Positions 51,291 through 60,757 of a stretch of DNA of 64,000 nucleotides are shown in pieces. Every line of letters begins with the position of its first letter. The stretch's first letter is position 1. The translations under genes were made by a program, and so were the position numbers. Below the pieces are notes generated by a model. That model made no database searches. It was not told the origin of the DNA and saw nothing but the letters and a program-made list of their open reading frames with translations. This stretch comes from an uncultured Clostridium sp. (GTDB lineage Bacteria; Bacillota; Clostridia; TANB77; CAG-508), in the NCBI GenBank assembly GCA_900554175.1, contig USGK01000003.1, forward strand, positions 49,511 through 113,510. Reading direction: 5' to 3'.

Positions 51291-52409
51291 CTAAAATTCA
51301 TTATTTACACATTCAAGAGCTGCTGCTATAACTTTGTCCATATCATAATATTTATATTGACCTAATCTTCCACCAAAAATTACTTTTTTATCTGTTTTTG
51401 CAAGTTCTTCATATTTTTCATATAATTCGTTATTTCTTTCATTATTAATTGGATAATATGGTTCTTTTCCCTTTAACCATTTATCTGGATATTCTTTTGT
51501 TATAATTGTTTTATTTATTGTATCTTCTTTTCCTAGACTTTTTGCATATTCAAAATGTTTATGTTCAATTATTCTTGTATATGGTATTTCGTATTCTGTA
51601 TAATTTACTACAGCATTTCCTTGATAATTTGCCATATCTAATTCTTCTGTTTCAAATCTTAGACTTCTATATTCTAGTTCTCCAAATTTGTAATTGTAAT
51701 ATTCATCTATTGGGCCTGTAAATACAATCTTTTCTGCGATTTTTTCAAATTCTTCCCTATTTTCAAAAAAATCTGTATTTAGTCTAATTTCAGTGCCTTC
51801 AAGCATTTTTTCAATTATTTTTGTATACCCTCCAATTGGAATTCCTTGATATAAATCATTAAAATAATTGTTATCGTAAATTAGTCTTACAGGAAGTCTT
51901 TTTATAATGAAACTTGGTAGCTCTGTGCATTCCATTCCCCATTGTTTTTGTGTATATCCTTTTATAAGTTTTTCGTAAATTGTTTTTCCTACTAAACTTA
52001 TTGCTTGTTCCTCTAAATTTTTTGGTTCTGTAATATTCGCTTGTTTCTTTTCTTCTTCTATTTTTGCCATTGCTTCATTTGGTGTTACTACTCCCCACAT
52101 TTTGTTAAATGTATTCATATTAAATGGTAAATTATATAATTCATCTTTATATCTTGCCACTGGTGAGTTTGTGTATCTGTTAAATTCTGCAAAATTTTGA
52201 ATATAGTTCCATACTTCTTTATTTGACGTATGGAATATATGTGCTCCATATTTATGTACTTGGATTCCATCCTTTTCTTCTGTGTAAATGTTTCCTGCTA
52301 TGTGGTTTCTTTTTTCAATTACTAAACATTTTTTTCCTCTTTTTTTTGCTTCATGAGCAAATATTGAGCCATATAGGCCTGAGCCTACTATTAGATAATC
52401 GTAGTTCAT
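51291..52409 (-). CDS. glf: UDP-galactopyranose mutase
   Basis: A 372-residue Glf. FAD site YLIVGSGLYGSIFAHEAKKRGK (about 4-25), KRNHIAGNIYTEEKDGI, KYGAHIFHTSN, TQKQWGMECTELP and GRLGQYKYYDMDKVI (C-terminal FAD contact) are typical. It turns UDP-galactopyranose into UDP-galactofuranose, so the capsule or another envelope glycan probably contains galactofuranose. It is the last gene of the large unit; AGGAGG precedes it. Confidence 0.96.
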   Translation of the reverse strand: MNYDYLIVGSGLYGSIFAHEAKKRGKKCLVIEKRNHIAGNIYTEEKDGIQVHKYGAHIFHTSNKEVWNYIQNFAEFNRYTNSPVARYKDELYNLPFNMNTFNKMWGVVTPNEAMAKIEEEKKQANITEPKNLEEQAISLVGKTIYEKLIKGYTQKQWGMECTELPSFIIKRLPVRLIYDNNYFNDLYQGIPIGGYTKIIEKMLEGTEIRLNTDFFENREEFEKIAEKIVFTGPIDEYYNYKFGELEYRSLRFETEELDMANYQGNAVVNYTEYEIPYTRIIEHKHFEYAKSLGKEDTINKTIITKEYPDKWLKGKEPYYPINNERNNELYEKYEELAKTDKKVIFGGRLGQYKYYDMDKVIAAALECVNNEF

Positions 52410-52419
52410 ATTTTTCCTC

Positions 52420-53505
52420 CTATGGTAATACTTTTCTTACTAATGGTATCTTCTTAAGTAGCATTACCATCAATAAACTTATTAAATATACACCAATTAC
52501 TCCTAACGTTCTAAAATGCAACGACGAAGTATTAATATTAAATATATTAGTATAGTAATATTTCACTATCATATGTATTAAGTACACTCCAAAACTACAT
52601 CCTGCTATTTTTGAAATTATTTTTTGAATTTTTTCATTATTACTTATCTTTTCATTAATTTCTAAATCTTTAACAAATATAAAGACCGCCGAAGATAATA
52701 GCATACAATGCCAAGATGAATATCCCCATGTTATTTTTACAACACATCCCGTATTTTTACTTAATATAAATGTTGTAACAAATCTATATATAACCCCTAA
52801 TATTGCTCCTATATAAAGAATGCATTTCCATTTTTTTTCAATCTTTTCTTCTGATAAAAGATATCCAAGAATAACATAAATTACATATCCAGAAACTGGA
52901 ACACCTAATGAATTATACCATTTAATCCCTATTAATGAACATATATTAGGTAACATTGCATTAAATATAAAAAACAATCCAATAGTTAACCATAATGTTT
53001 TCTTATATTTGTTTTTGGTCAACAAAGAAAGTAAAGGGATAATTAAGTATATTCCTAATATTTCAAACATAAAATAATATGTTGTCTCTTCTTTGTTACT
53101 AAAAAAAGCATTCCATAATTTTATTGGCGTATTTACTGTTTCTATTGATATACTATTTATAATAAATATTTTCCATACAAACATTATTGTAGCCCAAAAT
53201 ATAAATGGAATCAATACTTTTAAGCATCTTTTTTTATAAAATTCATTTGTATTGTATCTTTCTCTATATTTTAAAAGATTAGCCCCTGATATCATGAAAA
53301 ACAATGGTACAGCAAAATAACATATACATTCTACTATTAAACTTGTATTCCAAGCACGAATATTAGGATTACTGTGAACAATTCCATTACAATGCATAGC
53401 TATAACCGCAACAATTGCTATTATATTTAATACATCCAAATATACTATTCTTTTTCCTAGAGTACTATGTTGAGATATAGCCTCAAGACTTTTATGTTCT
53501 TTCAT
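52420..53505 (-). CDS. Acyltransferase-3 family membrane protein (first of three)
   Basis: A 361-residue polytopic protein with about ten membrane helices. The start RIVYLDVLNIIAIVAVIAMHCNG (His in the first helix) and FAVPLFFMISGANLL are the acyltransferase-3 (WecH/OafA) features. Such proteins O-acetylate surface sugars. In the capsule operon it comes just before glf (10-nt gap). The acceptor sugar is unknown. AGAGGAG precedes it. Confidence 0.88.
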   Translation of the reverse strand: MKEHKSLEAISQHSTLGKRIVYLDVLNIIAIVAVIAMHCNGIVHSNPNIRAWNTSLIVECICYFAVPLFFMISGANLLKYRERYNTNEFYKKRCLKVLIPFIFWATIMFVWKIFIINSISIETVNTPIKLWNAFFSNKEETTYYFMFEILGIYLIIPLLSLLTKNKYKKTLWLTIGLFFIFNAMLPNICSLIGIKWYNSLGVPVSGYVIYVILGYLLSEEKIEKKWKCILYIGAILGVIYRFVTTFILSKNTGCVVKITWGYSSWHCMLLSSAVFIFVKDLEINEKISNNEKIQKIISKIAGCSFGVYLIHMIVKYYYTNIFNINTSSLHFRTLGVIGVYLISLLMVMLLKKIPLVRKVLP

Positions 53506-53595
53506 TTTTCTCCTCTTATCCTATTATATTCTTTAATCAAATTTTTTCAATCATTACTTCTCGGTTTATTGTCTTATAATTTTATTTTTAATCAT

Positions 53596-54753
53596 TCAAT
53601 ACTTTATATATTTTATGAATTTATTTTCTCTACATTTTTTTATAAGTATTTCTAATAATTTTTTTATTTTATTTAACATATATGATATCAATAATGGTAT
53701 TGAAATTCCAGCAATCAAGTATATTATGTACCACTGGTTTAATGACTTAGGAATATAAAGATACCATACATCAGATTTATACTTTATCCAATTAAAATCA
53801 TTCATAGTTGATATGAACTTACTACATACTGCAAAAATTGTATTCACAGTAAAAAATCCTAAAAATTGATGAATCATTATTGAATATGTATTATTAGCTA
53901 TATAATTAATTACTTTACTATTACATGTTATTGGCTCTAATATCTTTGATATTCTTAACCAAAAAAATATTCCAGTAGCCCCTATTATATATGGACTGAT
54001 CAGATTATTAGTAAAATTATTACACCAAGATGGAGTATACTTAATTGTTTTACCATTTATCGTAATAGTTATTAATTGAATTATAAAAATTATTGAAAAA
54101 TACATTATATTGCTTAATTTATCATATTTTTCAAGTTGTCTATTATACAAAATCCCTAAAAAATAAAATGGTATTAAATATAATATTCTATCTAAAAATA
54201 AATACCAATCTTTATTGTATCCATTTGCTGCTATGTATATTCCAAACATTCCCAATAATAATGATATTATAAAAACTGCGTATTCATTAATATGTTTTAC
54301 TTTTAATTTTAATATTTTTCTAAACAATACATTTAATACTTCTATTACAAATAGTGGCACTACATACCATAAACCCATTGTAAATGCAAATTGATGTCCA
54401 TTCAATAGAGGAGCTATAAGAATATTGTACATAGTAAAACCCCCTCCAATTGAAAAATCCTTTAGTCTAATTATCTGGATGAATATAGCATAAATTATAT
54501 TCCATACATACATTGGAATAATCAGCTTTTTAAATTTCTTCCAAATGTAACTTTTCATATCTTTGTCTGAATCATCTTTATAAAAGTAACCTGATGCAAA
54601 TGTAAATAATGCTAAATGAAATGCATACGGAGTGAACCATTCATAAAATAATGATATTCCTCCATTCTTACAGTGTCCAGCAACTATTAATATAATTCCT
54701 ATAGCATACAAAAACTTAAATGAATAATTTATATTCTTTTTTTTTTCTTCCAT
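53596..54753 (-). CDS. Acyltransferase-3 family membrane protein (second of three)
   Basis: A 385-residue protein with about ten membrane helices. It begins YSFKFLYAIGIILIVAGHCKNGGISLF (His in the first helix), then YAFHLALFTFASGYFY. Like its neighbours it is likely to add acetyl groups to the repeat unit. It starts immediately after the third gene's stop codon (0-nt gap). Sequence differs clearly from the other two, so they are not recent duplicates. A T-rich stretch of about 90 bases separates it from the first one. Confidence 0.85.
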   Translation of the reverse strand: MEEKKKNINYSFKFLYAIGIILIVAGHCKNGGISLFYEWFTPYAFHLALFTFASGYFYKDDSDKDMKSYIWKKFKKLIIPMYVWNIIYAIFIQIIRLKDFSIGGGFTMYNILIAPLLNGHQFAFTMGLWYVVPLFVIEVLNVLFRKILKLKVKHINEYAVFIISLLLGMFGIYIAANGYNKDWYLFLDRILYLIPFYFLGILYNRQLEKYDKLSNIMYFSIIFIIQLITITINGKTIKYTPSWCNNFTNNLISPYIIGATGIFFWLRISKILEPITCNSKVINYIANNTYSIMIHQFLGFFTVNTIFAVCSKFISTMNDFNWIKYKSDVWYLYIPKSLNQWYIIYLIAGISIPLLISYMLNKIKKLLEILIKKCRENKFIKYIKY

Positions 54754-55851
54754 TTATTCCCCTTTATCAAGATTCATTAAATTATCACATTTGGTAAATA
54801 TCTTTTCAAATATTTCAATTTTTAATATATGTTTTTCTAACAATATTCTTATTTTTTCTATAATTCCTGCTATTGTAAAAAATATAATAATACACCCTAA
54901 TATAATAATGTATTCATTACTATATTGCACTACTATAGAATTAATAAATTTCCACATAGGATTCTTTATTGCTTCATGTTCATGTATTAAATAAACAGCA
55001 AAACTATTTCTAGCTATTAGGTTTATTATTTTGCTATTTTTTATTTTTATATTTTTAAAAACATAAAAAATTGTGACTGCTAAAAGCAATAAAAATACAG
55101 AATTCATTCTAGTATAATAATTTATAATGTTTTTTAATTTATGGAATTTAATATACATAAAGTGTGATATGAATAATATTCCAAAAAACACAATTATTAA
55201 TATAATTGTAAAAATTATATTTTTCTTTTTATTTTCTAAAAATTTTATTCCATATACCTTAATGTAGCCTGCTAATAAATATAAAAATACAAACCATACC
55301 AAATTCTCAAACACTCCTGTTCCTGTTTGGAAAGAATTTGACTTATATATAATAGAATAAATTACTGAAAACATCATTGATAATAATATTAATACAGTTT
55401 TGTAAGTTTTTTTATCTATGCTATGGGCAAATTTGTTTAAAAAAGGAAATATCAAATATAAATACATATACGTAGATGCAAACCAATATTTTTTGTATGA
55501 TATTGGTAAAAAGTATTTGACAGTTTCTTTAGTACTAACATTCACTATATTTAACATTTTTAATATTATCATTATGCTCACAGAATAAAATAATATTTGC
55601 ATCCAAAGTTTAATAACTTTTTTAGTATTAAATCGAGAATTTATTAAGAAATACCCACTTATAATAACAAATATATTTACTCCCAATTTTCCCAATGAAT
55701 ATAGTGCAATCTCTATATATGAATTTAAGGATAAGTTTCCATTATTAGTAAATCCTGCAAACATTTCATAATGATGTACCACTATCATTATCATTGATAC
55801 AATTCTTAATAATTCTATATTAGAATCTCTAGTCTTTTTTATATTATCCAT
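54754..55851 (-). CDS. Acyltransferase-3 family membrane protein (third of three)
   Basis: A 365-residue polytopic protein with the acyltransferase-3 start SNIELLRIVSMIMIVVHHYEMFAG (His-His in the first helix) and GVNIFVIISGYFLI. About ten membrane helices. It overlaps the end of the flippase by 8 nt and abuts the next gene, so it is part of the same transcript. Likely an O-acetyltransferase for the capsule; the exact acceptor is not known. Confidence 0.87.
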   Translation of the reverse strand: MDNIKKTRDSNIELLRIVSMIMIVVHHYEMFAGFTNNGNLSLNSYIEIALYSLGKLGVNIFVIISGYFLINSRFNTKKVIKLWMQILFYSVSIMIILKMLNIVNVSTKETVKYFLPISYKKYWFASTYMYLYLIFPFLNKFAHSIDKKTYKTVLILLSMMFSVIYSIIYKSNSFQTGTGVFENLVWFVFLYLLAGYIKVYGIKFLENKKKNIIFTIILIIVFFGILFISHFMYIKFHKLKNIINYYTRMNSVFLLLLAVTIFYVFKNIKIKNSKIINLIARNSFAVYLIHEHEAIKNPMWKFINSIVVQYSNEYIIILGCIIIFFTIAGIIEKIRILLEKHILKIEIFEKIFTKCDNLMNLDKGE

Positions 55852-56290
55852 GTACTTTTCCTCTATTTACTATTTTACTTATAATTTCTTTTATTAAATC
55901 CATATAATATTTAAATTCTTTTGATTTATAGAAAAATAATATTACTATAATACTAAATATTCCTACACATATCATTCCTTTTAAGATAAATGTCAATAAA
56001 GAAACTCCATTAATAAATCCACACACAAATTTCATAACAATAAATGTACCTACTGTAAACAATGTATATATTGCAAATCTATAAAAATATTTTCCTATTT
56101 TAGATTTTAAACCATGTTTATATAATACGTATGGTTCTATCCAAAGTGATGTTGTACTTGTACTAATAATAGTTCCTAAAAATACTCCAAGAACACCAAT
56201 TTTTTTAGCTAATACTATTGACACAACTAAATTAATTATACATTCTAATATTGGTTTATATCTATCATACCAAAATATTCCGTAAAGCAT
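55844..56290 (-). CDS. C-terminal part of a frameshifted Wzx flippase
   Basis: A 148-residue open frame with four to five membrane helices that continues the flippase: GIFWYDRYKPILECIINLVVSIVLA follows in other flippases of the family directly after FRDAL. The ATG used here is an accident of the shifted frame. Removing one base at 56282 joins it with the upstream part into about 512 residues, a normal Wzx length. If the insertion is real, this is a gene remnant; if it is a sequencing error, the two parts are one gene. Confidence 0.75.
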   Translation of the reverse strand: MLYGIFWYDRYKPILECIINLVVSIVLAKKIGVLGVFLGTIISTSTTSLWIEPYVLYKHGLKSKIGKYFYRFAIYTLFTVGTFIVMKFVCGFINGVSLLTFILKGMICVGIFSIIVILFFYKSKEFKYYMDLIKEIISKIVNRGKVHG

Positions 56291-57383
56291 CTCTAAAAGT
56301 TATACAGCTTTTTCTCATTCCTCTTAAGTAAAATGATATTATAATCACATATGTAGTCCAAACATCAAAAAGGTATTTTTCTCCAACCCATATAGTAATA
56401 AAATCATTAATTACAACAGCCATAGTTGCTGACAACATTCCAAACACCAAAAAATTAAGGAAAAATACTCTATCAAATACCTCATTCATTTTTGATGTAT
56501 CCTTAGTAGTTCCTAGATTTCCGATACTAGCTACAATTGCATCAAATATTTGATTTGTTATAATTATCAATGCATTTGTTATCATATAATAATTTGAATA
56601 TAACCCAACTGCAGCCAATCCTATATATTTCGAAATTATTATATTATCAGTTGAATTTACTACAACACTACCTATTTTATGAAATAACATTGCTACTACA
56701 TTATTCTTTATTTTCTTTTTTTCTTCTATATTTAATTTTTCTATATTCTTTTCTTTTAAATATGGGTATATTTTATCTGCAACAATTGAATTACATATAT
56801 TTTCAATCAAAGTAAATATTATTTGGCATGTCAAAAACAAAATGTAATTTTTCGTTACTGCTAATATTATAATTTGCATTACATTCATAAAAAAATATGC
56901 CATATATTTAATTATTGTTGTTATAAATTTCTTTTGATTACATATAATTAATGATTTTTTATATGCATAAAAATATGAAATAGCAGTATTTAATACAAAT
57001 AACATAAAAATAAGATTTAAATTATTTATATTAGGTACTTCATCCATTAAATTTCTATAAAATGGTAACATACATATTCCTAGAACAATGACGATGATTC
57101 CAATAACCCTATATGATATCTTATATAAATTCATTAAACTTTTAATTTTTTCTTTATTTTCTTCTGCTATTGGCTTATATAGGCTAAATGTCATAGCAGA
57201 GCCAACTCCTAATTCTGCTAATGATAATATTGTTAATATATTAGTAAATAATCCATCAATTCCTAAACATTCAGAACCTAGATATTTAATAAAAAACACT
57301 CTACTTACAAAACTTATAATTACACCAAAAAATTGTCCTATAATTGCTACAATCAAATTAATTATACTATTTTTAGTTCGCAT
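56265..57383 (-). CDS. N-terminal part of a frameshifted oligosaccharide flippase (Wzx)
   Basis: A MATE/MOP-type flippase with about ten membrane helices: NSIINLIVAIIGQFFGVIISFVSRVFFIKYLG at the start and VNSTDNIIISKYIGLAAVGLYSNYYM in the middle. It moves lipid-linked repeat units across the membrane for polymerisation by Wzy. The start is the ATG at 57383 behind GAGAGGAAG; a TTG at 57398 lies before that SD and is rejected. It overlaps the polymerase gene by 11 nt. The frame breaks after FRDAL and ends RNILV. Confidence 0.85.
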   Translation of the reverse strand: MRTKNSIINLIVAIIGQFFGVIISFVSRVFFIKYLGSECLGIDGLFTNILTILSLAELGVGSAMTFSLYKPIAEENKEKIKSLMNLYKISYRVIGIIVIVLGICMLPFYRNLMDEVPNINNLNLIFMLFVLNTAISYFYAYKKSLIICNQKKFITTIIKYMAYFFMNVMQIIILAVTKNYILFLTCQIIFTLIENICNSIVADKIYPYLKEKNIEKLNIEEKKKIKNNVVAMLFHKIGSVVVNSTDNIIISKYIGLAAVGLYSNYYMITNALIIITNQIFDAIVASIGNLGTTKDTSKMNEVFDRVFFLNFLVFGMLSATMAVVINDFITIWVGEKYLFDVWTTYVIIISFYLRGMRKSCITFRDALRNILV

Positions 57384-58752
57384 TTTTCTTCCTCTCAATT
57401 TTAAATAGTTTTTTTAGTTTATCTTTATAAATTGGTATATCCTTAATTTCAAACTTGACTATTCCAAAATAAACAAAAAATATAAGAACTATATTTATGA
57501 ATAAATTAATATGTACAAATGTCGTAAAAAATAATTCATCTCTTACCTGATCTATTAACATATATGAATATAATCCATAAAAAATAAGCCAAATTCCCTT
57601 TCTATCATTTTTAGCTAATAAATAGAAAAATGAAAATGTCACTCCAAATAAAAATTGACATATTATTACTCCAGTTATTCCAAAATCTTGCATATATCTT
57701 CTAAAGGCGGTATATACATTTGAATGATTTCTCCCTGGAAAATTTGTCCATTCCCTTGAAACTGGTGTGTTTTTATCTATTATTCCAATTTTATTCAGAA
57801 ATGAATTAACTCCTCTCAACGACTCCTCACCGAAAATTTCACCTTTTGGTGGTGAATTATTCAAATAATTTTCAAAAGATGGTATTGAAGTCCCTAAATA
57901 AAAAGTTATATAAGTAAAAAAGTCTTTATCCTGTTCTCTTCCTAATAATGGTAAAGTAATATAAAATAACGGTAATATTATAATTATCAAACAAGAACTT
58001 ATAGTAACCAATCTTTTAAAGAGTTTTCTAAATGAATTTTTTTGACCATATAATATAAATCCAATCATAAACGTTGCCACTACATACTTTATTATTTGAG
58101 TTCTGCTTCCTGACATAAGTGCTAAAATACAACTTAATAATACCGGAACTACATAAATTATATTATTTTTTATTTTATCTTTGTTGATTATATTTTTTAG
58201 AAAAACATATATATATACTATTCCCAAAACATTACACAATTTATTAATTTGTGAAACAATAAGATTAATTTTCAATCCATTATTAACCAGTTCTGTACTA
58301 AATAATTGTGATTTTTTTCTATAAAATGAAAACATGTTTAATATATTATTATTTTTATCAAAACCTGCAGCAACAGCAATTCTCCTTATTTCACAAAACA
58401 TCAATACTATTTCAATTATAATAACCAAAATAGAAAACACTATTTTCCATTTTTCTATTTTTATTATATCATAATTTATTTGTGCACCATTTTTTTTATT
58501 TTTCGCATATACTTTTCTTACTATAATTTCTCCAATTATAAATGACAATAGTCCAACAACGACTATTCCAATTAAATTCCATGATATTGTAACATTATTC
58601 CATGAAAAGAGTCCCAACATTGCACATATAGTACATAATATATATGCCACACATGATACAAACGAAGGGGACGTAATATCTTTCTTATTTGCATAAAAAG
58701 ATACCAGTGTTAATATAATCAATATCACTAATAATATTATATACATATGCAT
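57373..58752 (-). CDS. O-antigen/capsule polymerase (Wzy-like)
   Basis: A 459-residue protein with about eleven membrane helices. Features of Wzy/EpsG-type polymerases are the large outside loop with LGTSIPSFENYLNNSPPKGEIFGEESLRGVNSFLNKIG and FTAFRRYMQDFGITGVI (as in oligosaccharide repeat-unit polymerases). It joins repeat units delivered by Wzx. AGGAGGAATCAGT precedes the ATG at 58752. No sequence motif fixes its linkage. Confidence 0.82.
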   Translation of the reverse strand: MHMYIILLVILIILTLVSFYANKKDITSPSFVSCVAYILCTICAMLGLFSWNNVTISWNLIGIVVVGLLSFIIGEIIVRKVYAKNKKNGAQINYDIIKIEKWKIVFSILVIIIEIVLMFCEIRRIAVAAGFDKNNNILNMFSFYRKKSQLFSTELVNNGLKINLIVSQINKLCNVLGIVYIYVFLKNIINKDKIKNNIIYVVPVLLSCILALMSGSRTQIIKYVVATFMIGFILYGQKNSFRKLFKRLVTISSCLIIIILPLFYITLPLLGREQDKDFFTYITFYLGTSIPSFENYLNNSPPKGEIFGEESLRGVNSFLNKIGIIDKNTPVSREWTNFPGRNHSNVYTAFRRYMQDFGITGVIICQFLFGVTFSFFYLLAKNDRKGIWLIFYGLYSYMLIDQVRDELFFTTFVHINLFINIVLIFFVYFGIVKFEIKDIPIYKDKLKKLFKIERKKNAN

Positions 58753-58763
58753 ACTGATTCCTC

Positions 58764-59771
58764 CTATATCTCAAAACTTGATTTCTCTGGCAATATTTTT
58801 TCAAAAGCACTTAATAATTGTTTTTTCTTAGATTCAAAATCAGTTTCTAATACCATATCATTGACACAAATCATTTTCATTTTTTGTTTTCTAATTATGT
58901 TGTATATTTTTTGATTAAAATCATCATCATCGCAAATTGCATATGTTTTTCCTATATTCGCATTTCTAGGATGAAAATTACCACTAGCTAATTGCCAATC
59001 CTCAAATATCCATTGATTAACATCCATTATGTCTCTAAATTTATGACTAGAAGTTTCCTCGAGTACATCTTTTTCTTTTTCCCATACACTTTCAAATGTA
59101 GATTTTAAAAATGCATTAGGTAAATGTGAATTTAGTATTCCTGGAAAATCATTCCATGGAAGTAAACATATTGTTCTTATTAATTGCTTTCCATATTTAA
59201 AGTTAAACCATTTAAAGAAGTTCTTTTTCAACACTTCATTTTTTTTAAAATAATCATTAATTATATCCATATTAGCAGTTTCTGCATGATTATTATTCTT
59301 TCTATGTGAAATATTAGCATTTAAAATTGCAGCATCACAAGGTTTTTCATTAAAGAAAAAATCTTGTGGTTTCACTTTATTAATCAAAAACATATCATCA
59401 TTAAAATAAACAAATTTTTCTGATAATTCTTCAATTCTATGTAAATTTATCTCTATTGCGTTTGAATTGAATGTTGGTAAATATTTTTCAGGAATATAAT
59501 CTGAATGATTTACAAGATTTATTTTGGGATTATTCGTATTTAACCATTTAGGAACTTGTCCACATGTCACAAAATGAATTTTATTAACCCATGGTGCAAA
59601 TTTTTCTACTCCCCTAAACCAATATTGTAAATTATCCCAATCTCTATACCTTATTTCTCTTGAATCATTATTTATATTTATAGAATTATCATATTTCATT
59701 TTTTCTTTTTGCCATTCAGGATCATTTCCATCTACCCATATTATTACAAAGTCTATTTTTTCTTGCTTCAT
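58764..59771 (-). CDS. Stealth-family capsular sugar phosphotransferase
   Basis: A 335-residue Stealth protein. IDFVIIWVDGNDPEWQKEK (conserved region 1, about 6-24), RYRDWDNLQYWFRGVEKFAPWVNKIHFVTCGQVPKWLN (CR2), FNDDMFLINKV (CR3) and a C-terminal CR4-like part with WIFEDWQLASGNF. Stealth proteins transfer hexose-1-phosphate from a nucleotide sugar, making phosphodiester links in capsules. So the polymer may carry phosphates. It follows GT2 by 1 nt. Confidence 0.93.
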   Translation of the reverse strand: MKQEKIDFVIIWVDGNDPEWQKEKMKYDNSININNDSREIRYRDWDNLQYWFRGVEKFAPWVNKIHFVTCGQVPKWLNTNNPKINLVNHSDYIPEKYLPTFNSNAIEINLHRIEELSEKFVYFNDDMFLINKVKPQDFFFNEKPCDAAILNANISHRKNNNHAETANMDIINDYFKKNEVLKKNFFKWFNFKYGKQLIRTICLLPWNDFPGILNSHLPNAFLKSTFESVWEKEKDVLEETSSHKFRDIMDVNQWIFEDWQLASGNFHPRNANIGKTYAICDDDDFNQKIYNIIRKQKMKMICVNDMVLETDFESKKKQLLSAFEKILPEKSSFEI

Positions 59772-59772
59772 T

Positions 59773-60747
59773 TTATCTTCTCCCTGTCAATATTTCATAT
59801 ATCTTCCATATTATTTTATAAAATCCAAGCCCAAATTTTGTTGATATTATTGCTACCTTATCTCTTCTAGGCACATTTTTATCTTTCAAAATCATCTTTG
59901 AATTTTGTTTTATATAACCATATAACCTTTTTTCAACGCTCTTATTTCTTTTATTTGATTTTATAAGCTGTGTTAATGTACTTAAATATGCATACATCAA
60001 ACGCCTATTTGCTGCCTCTTCTAAATCTGGATATTTCTTCTTAATATAATTGCACATTTCTTCTGTAGAAATTATTAAATCCATTTTTTTCTCTGAAAAA
60101 TTTACATTCGTTATAGAATTTCCTCTTATGATATAATTGTATGTAGATTTTGAAATAATCGAAATCTTTTTACATTTATCTACTAATTTATATGTTGTTG
60201 CTGCATCTTCAAAAAGTCTACCTTTTGGATATCTTATTTCTTCAAAAAGCTCAATTTTATATAATTTTGCCCAAGCTGATAAATCAATTCCATCATCATA
60301 TAAAATTCTTTTTAATACCTCTTTTGGTTCCAAAATAGACTTTTCTTTTGTTGCTTTTTCTAAAATTGTTCCATTTTCATAAATAACTTTATGAGAACTT
60401 ATTGCCATGTCCGATTTATCTTTTTTTATTGTTTTATACAATAGTTCTATATATTCTAGATCTATATAATCATCAGAATCTATAAATGAAATATATTTTC
60501 CATTAGAAATGTTAATTCCAGCATTTCTGGCATCTGATAACCCCCCATTTTCTTTATGTATAACTTTTATTCTCATATCTTTTTGAGCATAATTATCACA
60601 AATTTTTCCACATTCATCTGGTGAACCATCATCTACTAATATAATCTCTAAATTTTTATATGTTTGATTTACAATACTCTCTATACATTTATTCAAATAT
60701 TTTTCAACTTTATAAACTGGTACAATCACAGAAATTAAATCTTCCAT
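59773..60747 (-). CDS. Glycosyltransferase family 2
   Basis: A 324-residue GT-A enzyme. ISVIVPVYKVEKYLNKCIESIVNQTYKNLEIILVDDGSPDE (VDDGS at 38-42), KENGGLSDARNAGI, and FIDSDDYID (DSDD at 90-93) are the classic GT2 features. It adds one sugar of the repeat unit, from a nucleotide sugar on the cytoplasmic side. The sugar is not known. Confidence 0.93.
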   Translation of the reverse strand: MEDLISVIVPVYKVEKYLNKCIESIVNQTYKNLEIILVDDGSPDECGKICDNYAQKDMRIKVIHKENGGLSDARNAGINISNGKYISFIDSDDYIDLEYIELLYKTIKKDKSDMAISSHKVIYENGTILEKATKEKSILEPKEVLKRILYDDGIDLSAWAKLYKIELFEEIRYPKGRLFEDAATTYKLVDKCKKISIISKSTYNYIIRGNSITNVNFSEKKMDLIISTEEMCNYIKKKYPDLEEAANRRLMYAYLSTLTQLIKSNKRNKSVEKRLYGYIKQNSKMILKDKNVPRRDKVAIISTKFGLGFYKIIWKIYEILTGRR

Positions 60748-60757
60748 TTTTTACTCC

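Noticed and set aside
52420..55851. The three acyltransferases as a recent gene triplication
   Set aside because: They share fold and first-helix His but differ clearly in sequence, so they are not recent copies.
57384..57398. TTG start five codons upstream in the flippase
   Set aside because: The ribosome-binding sequence GAGAGGAAG is inside this extension and points to the ATG at 57383.
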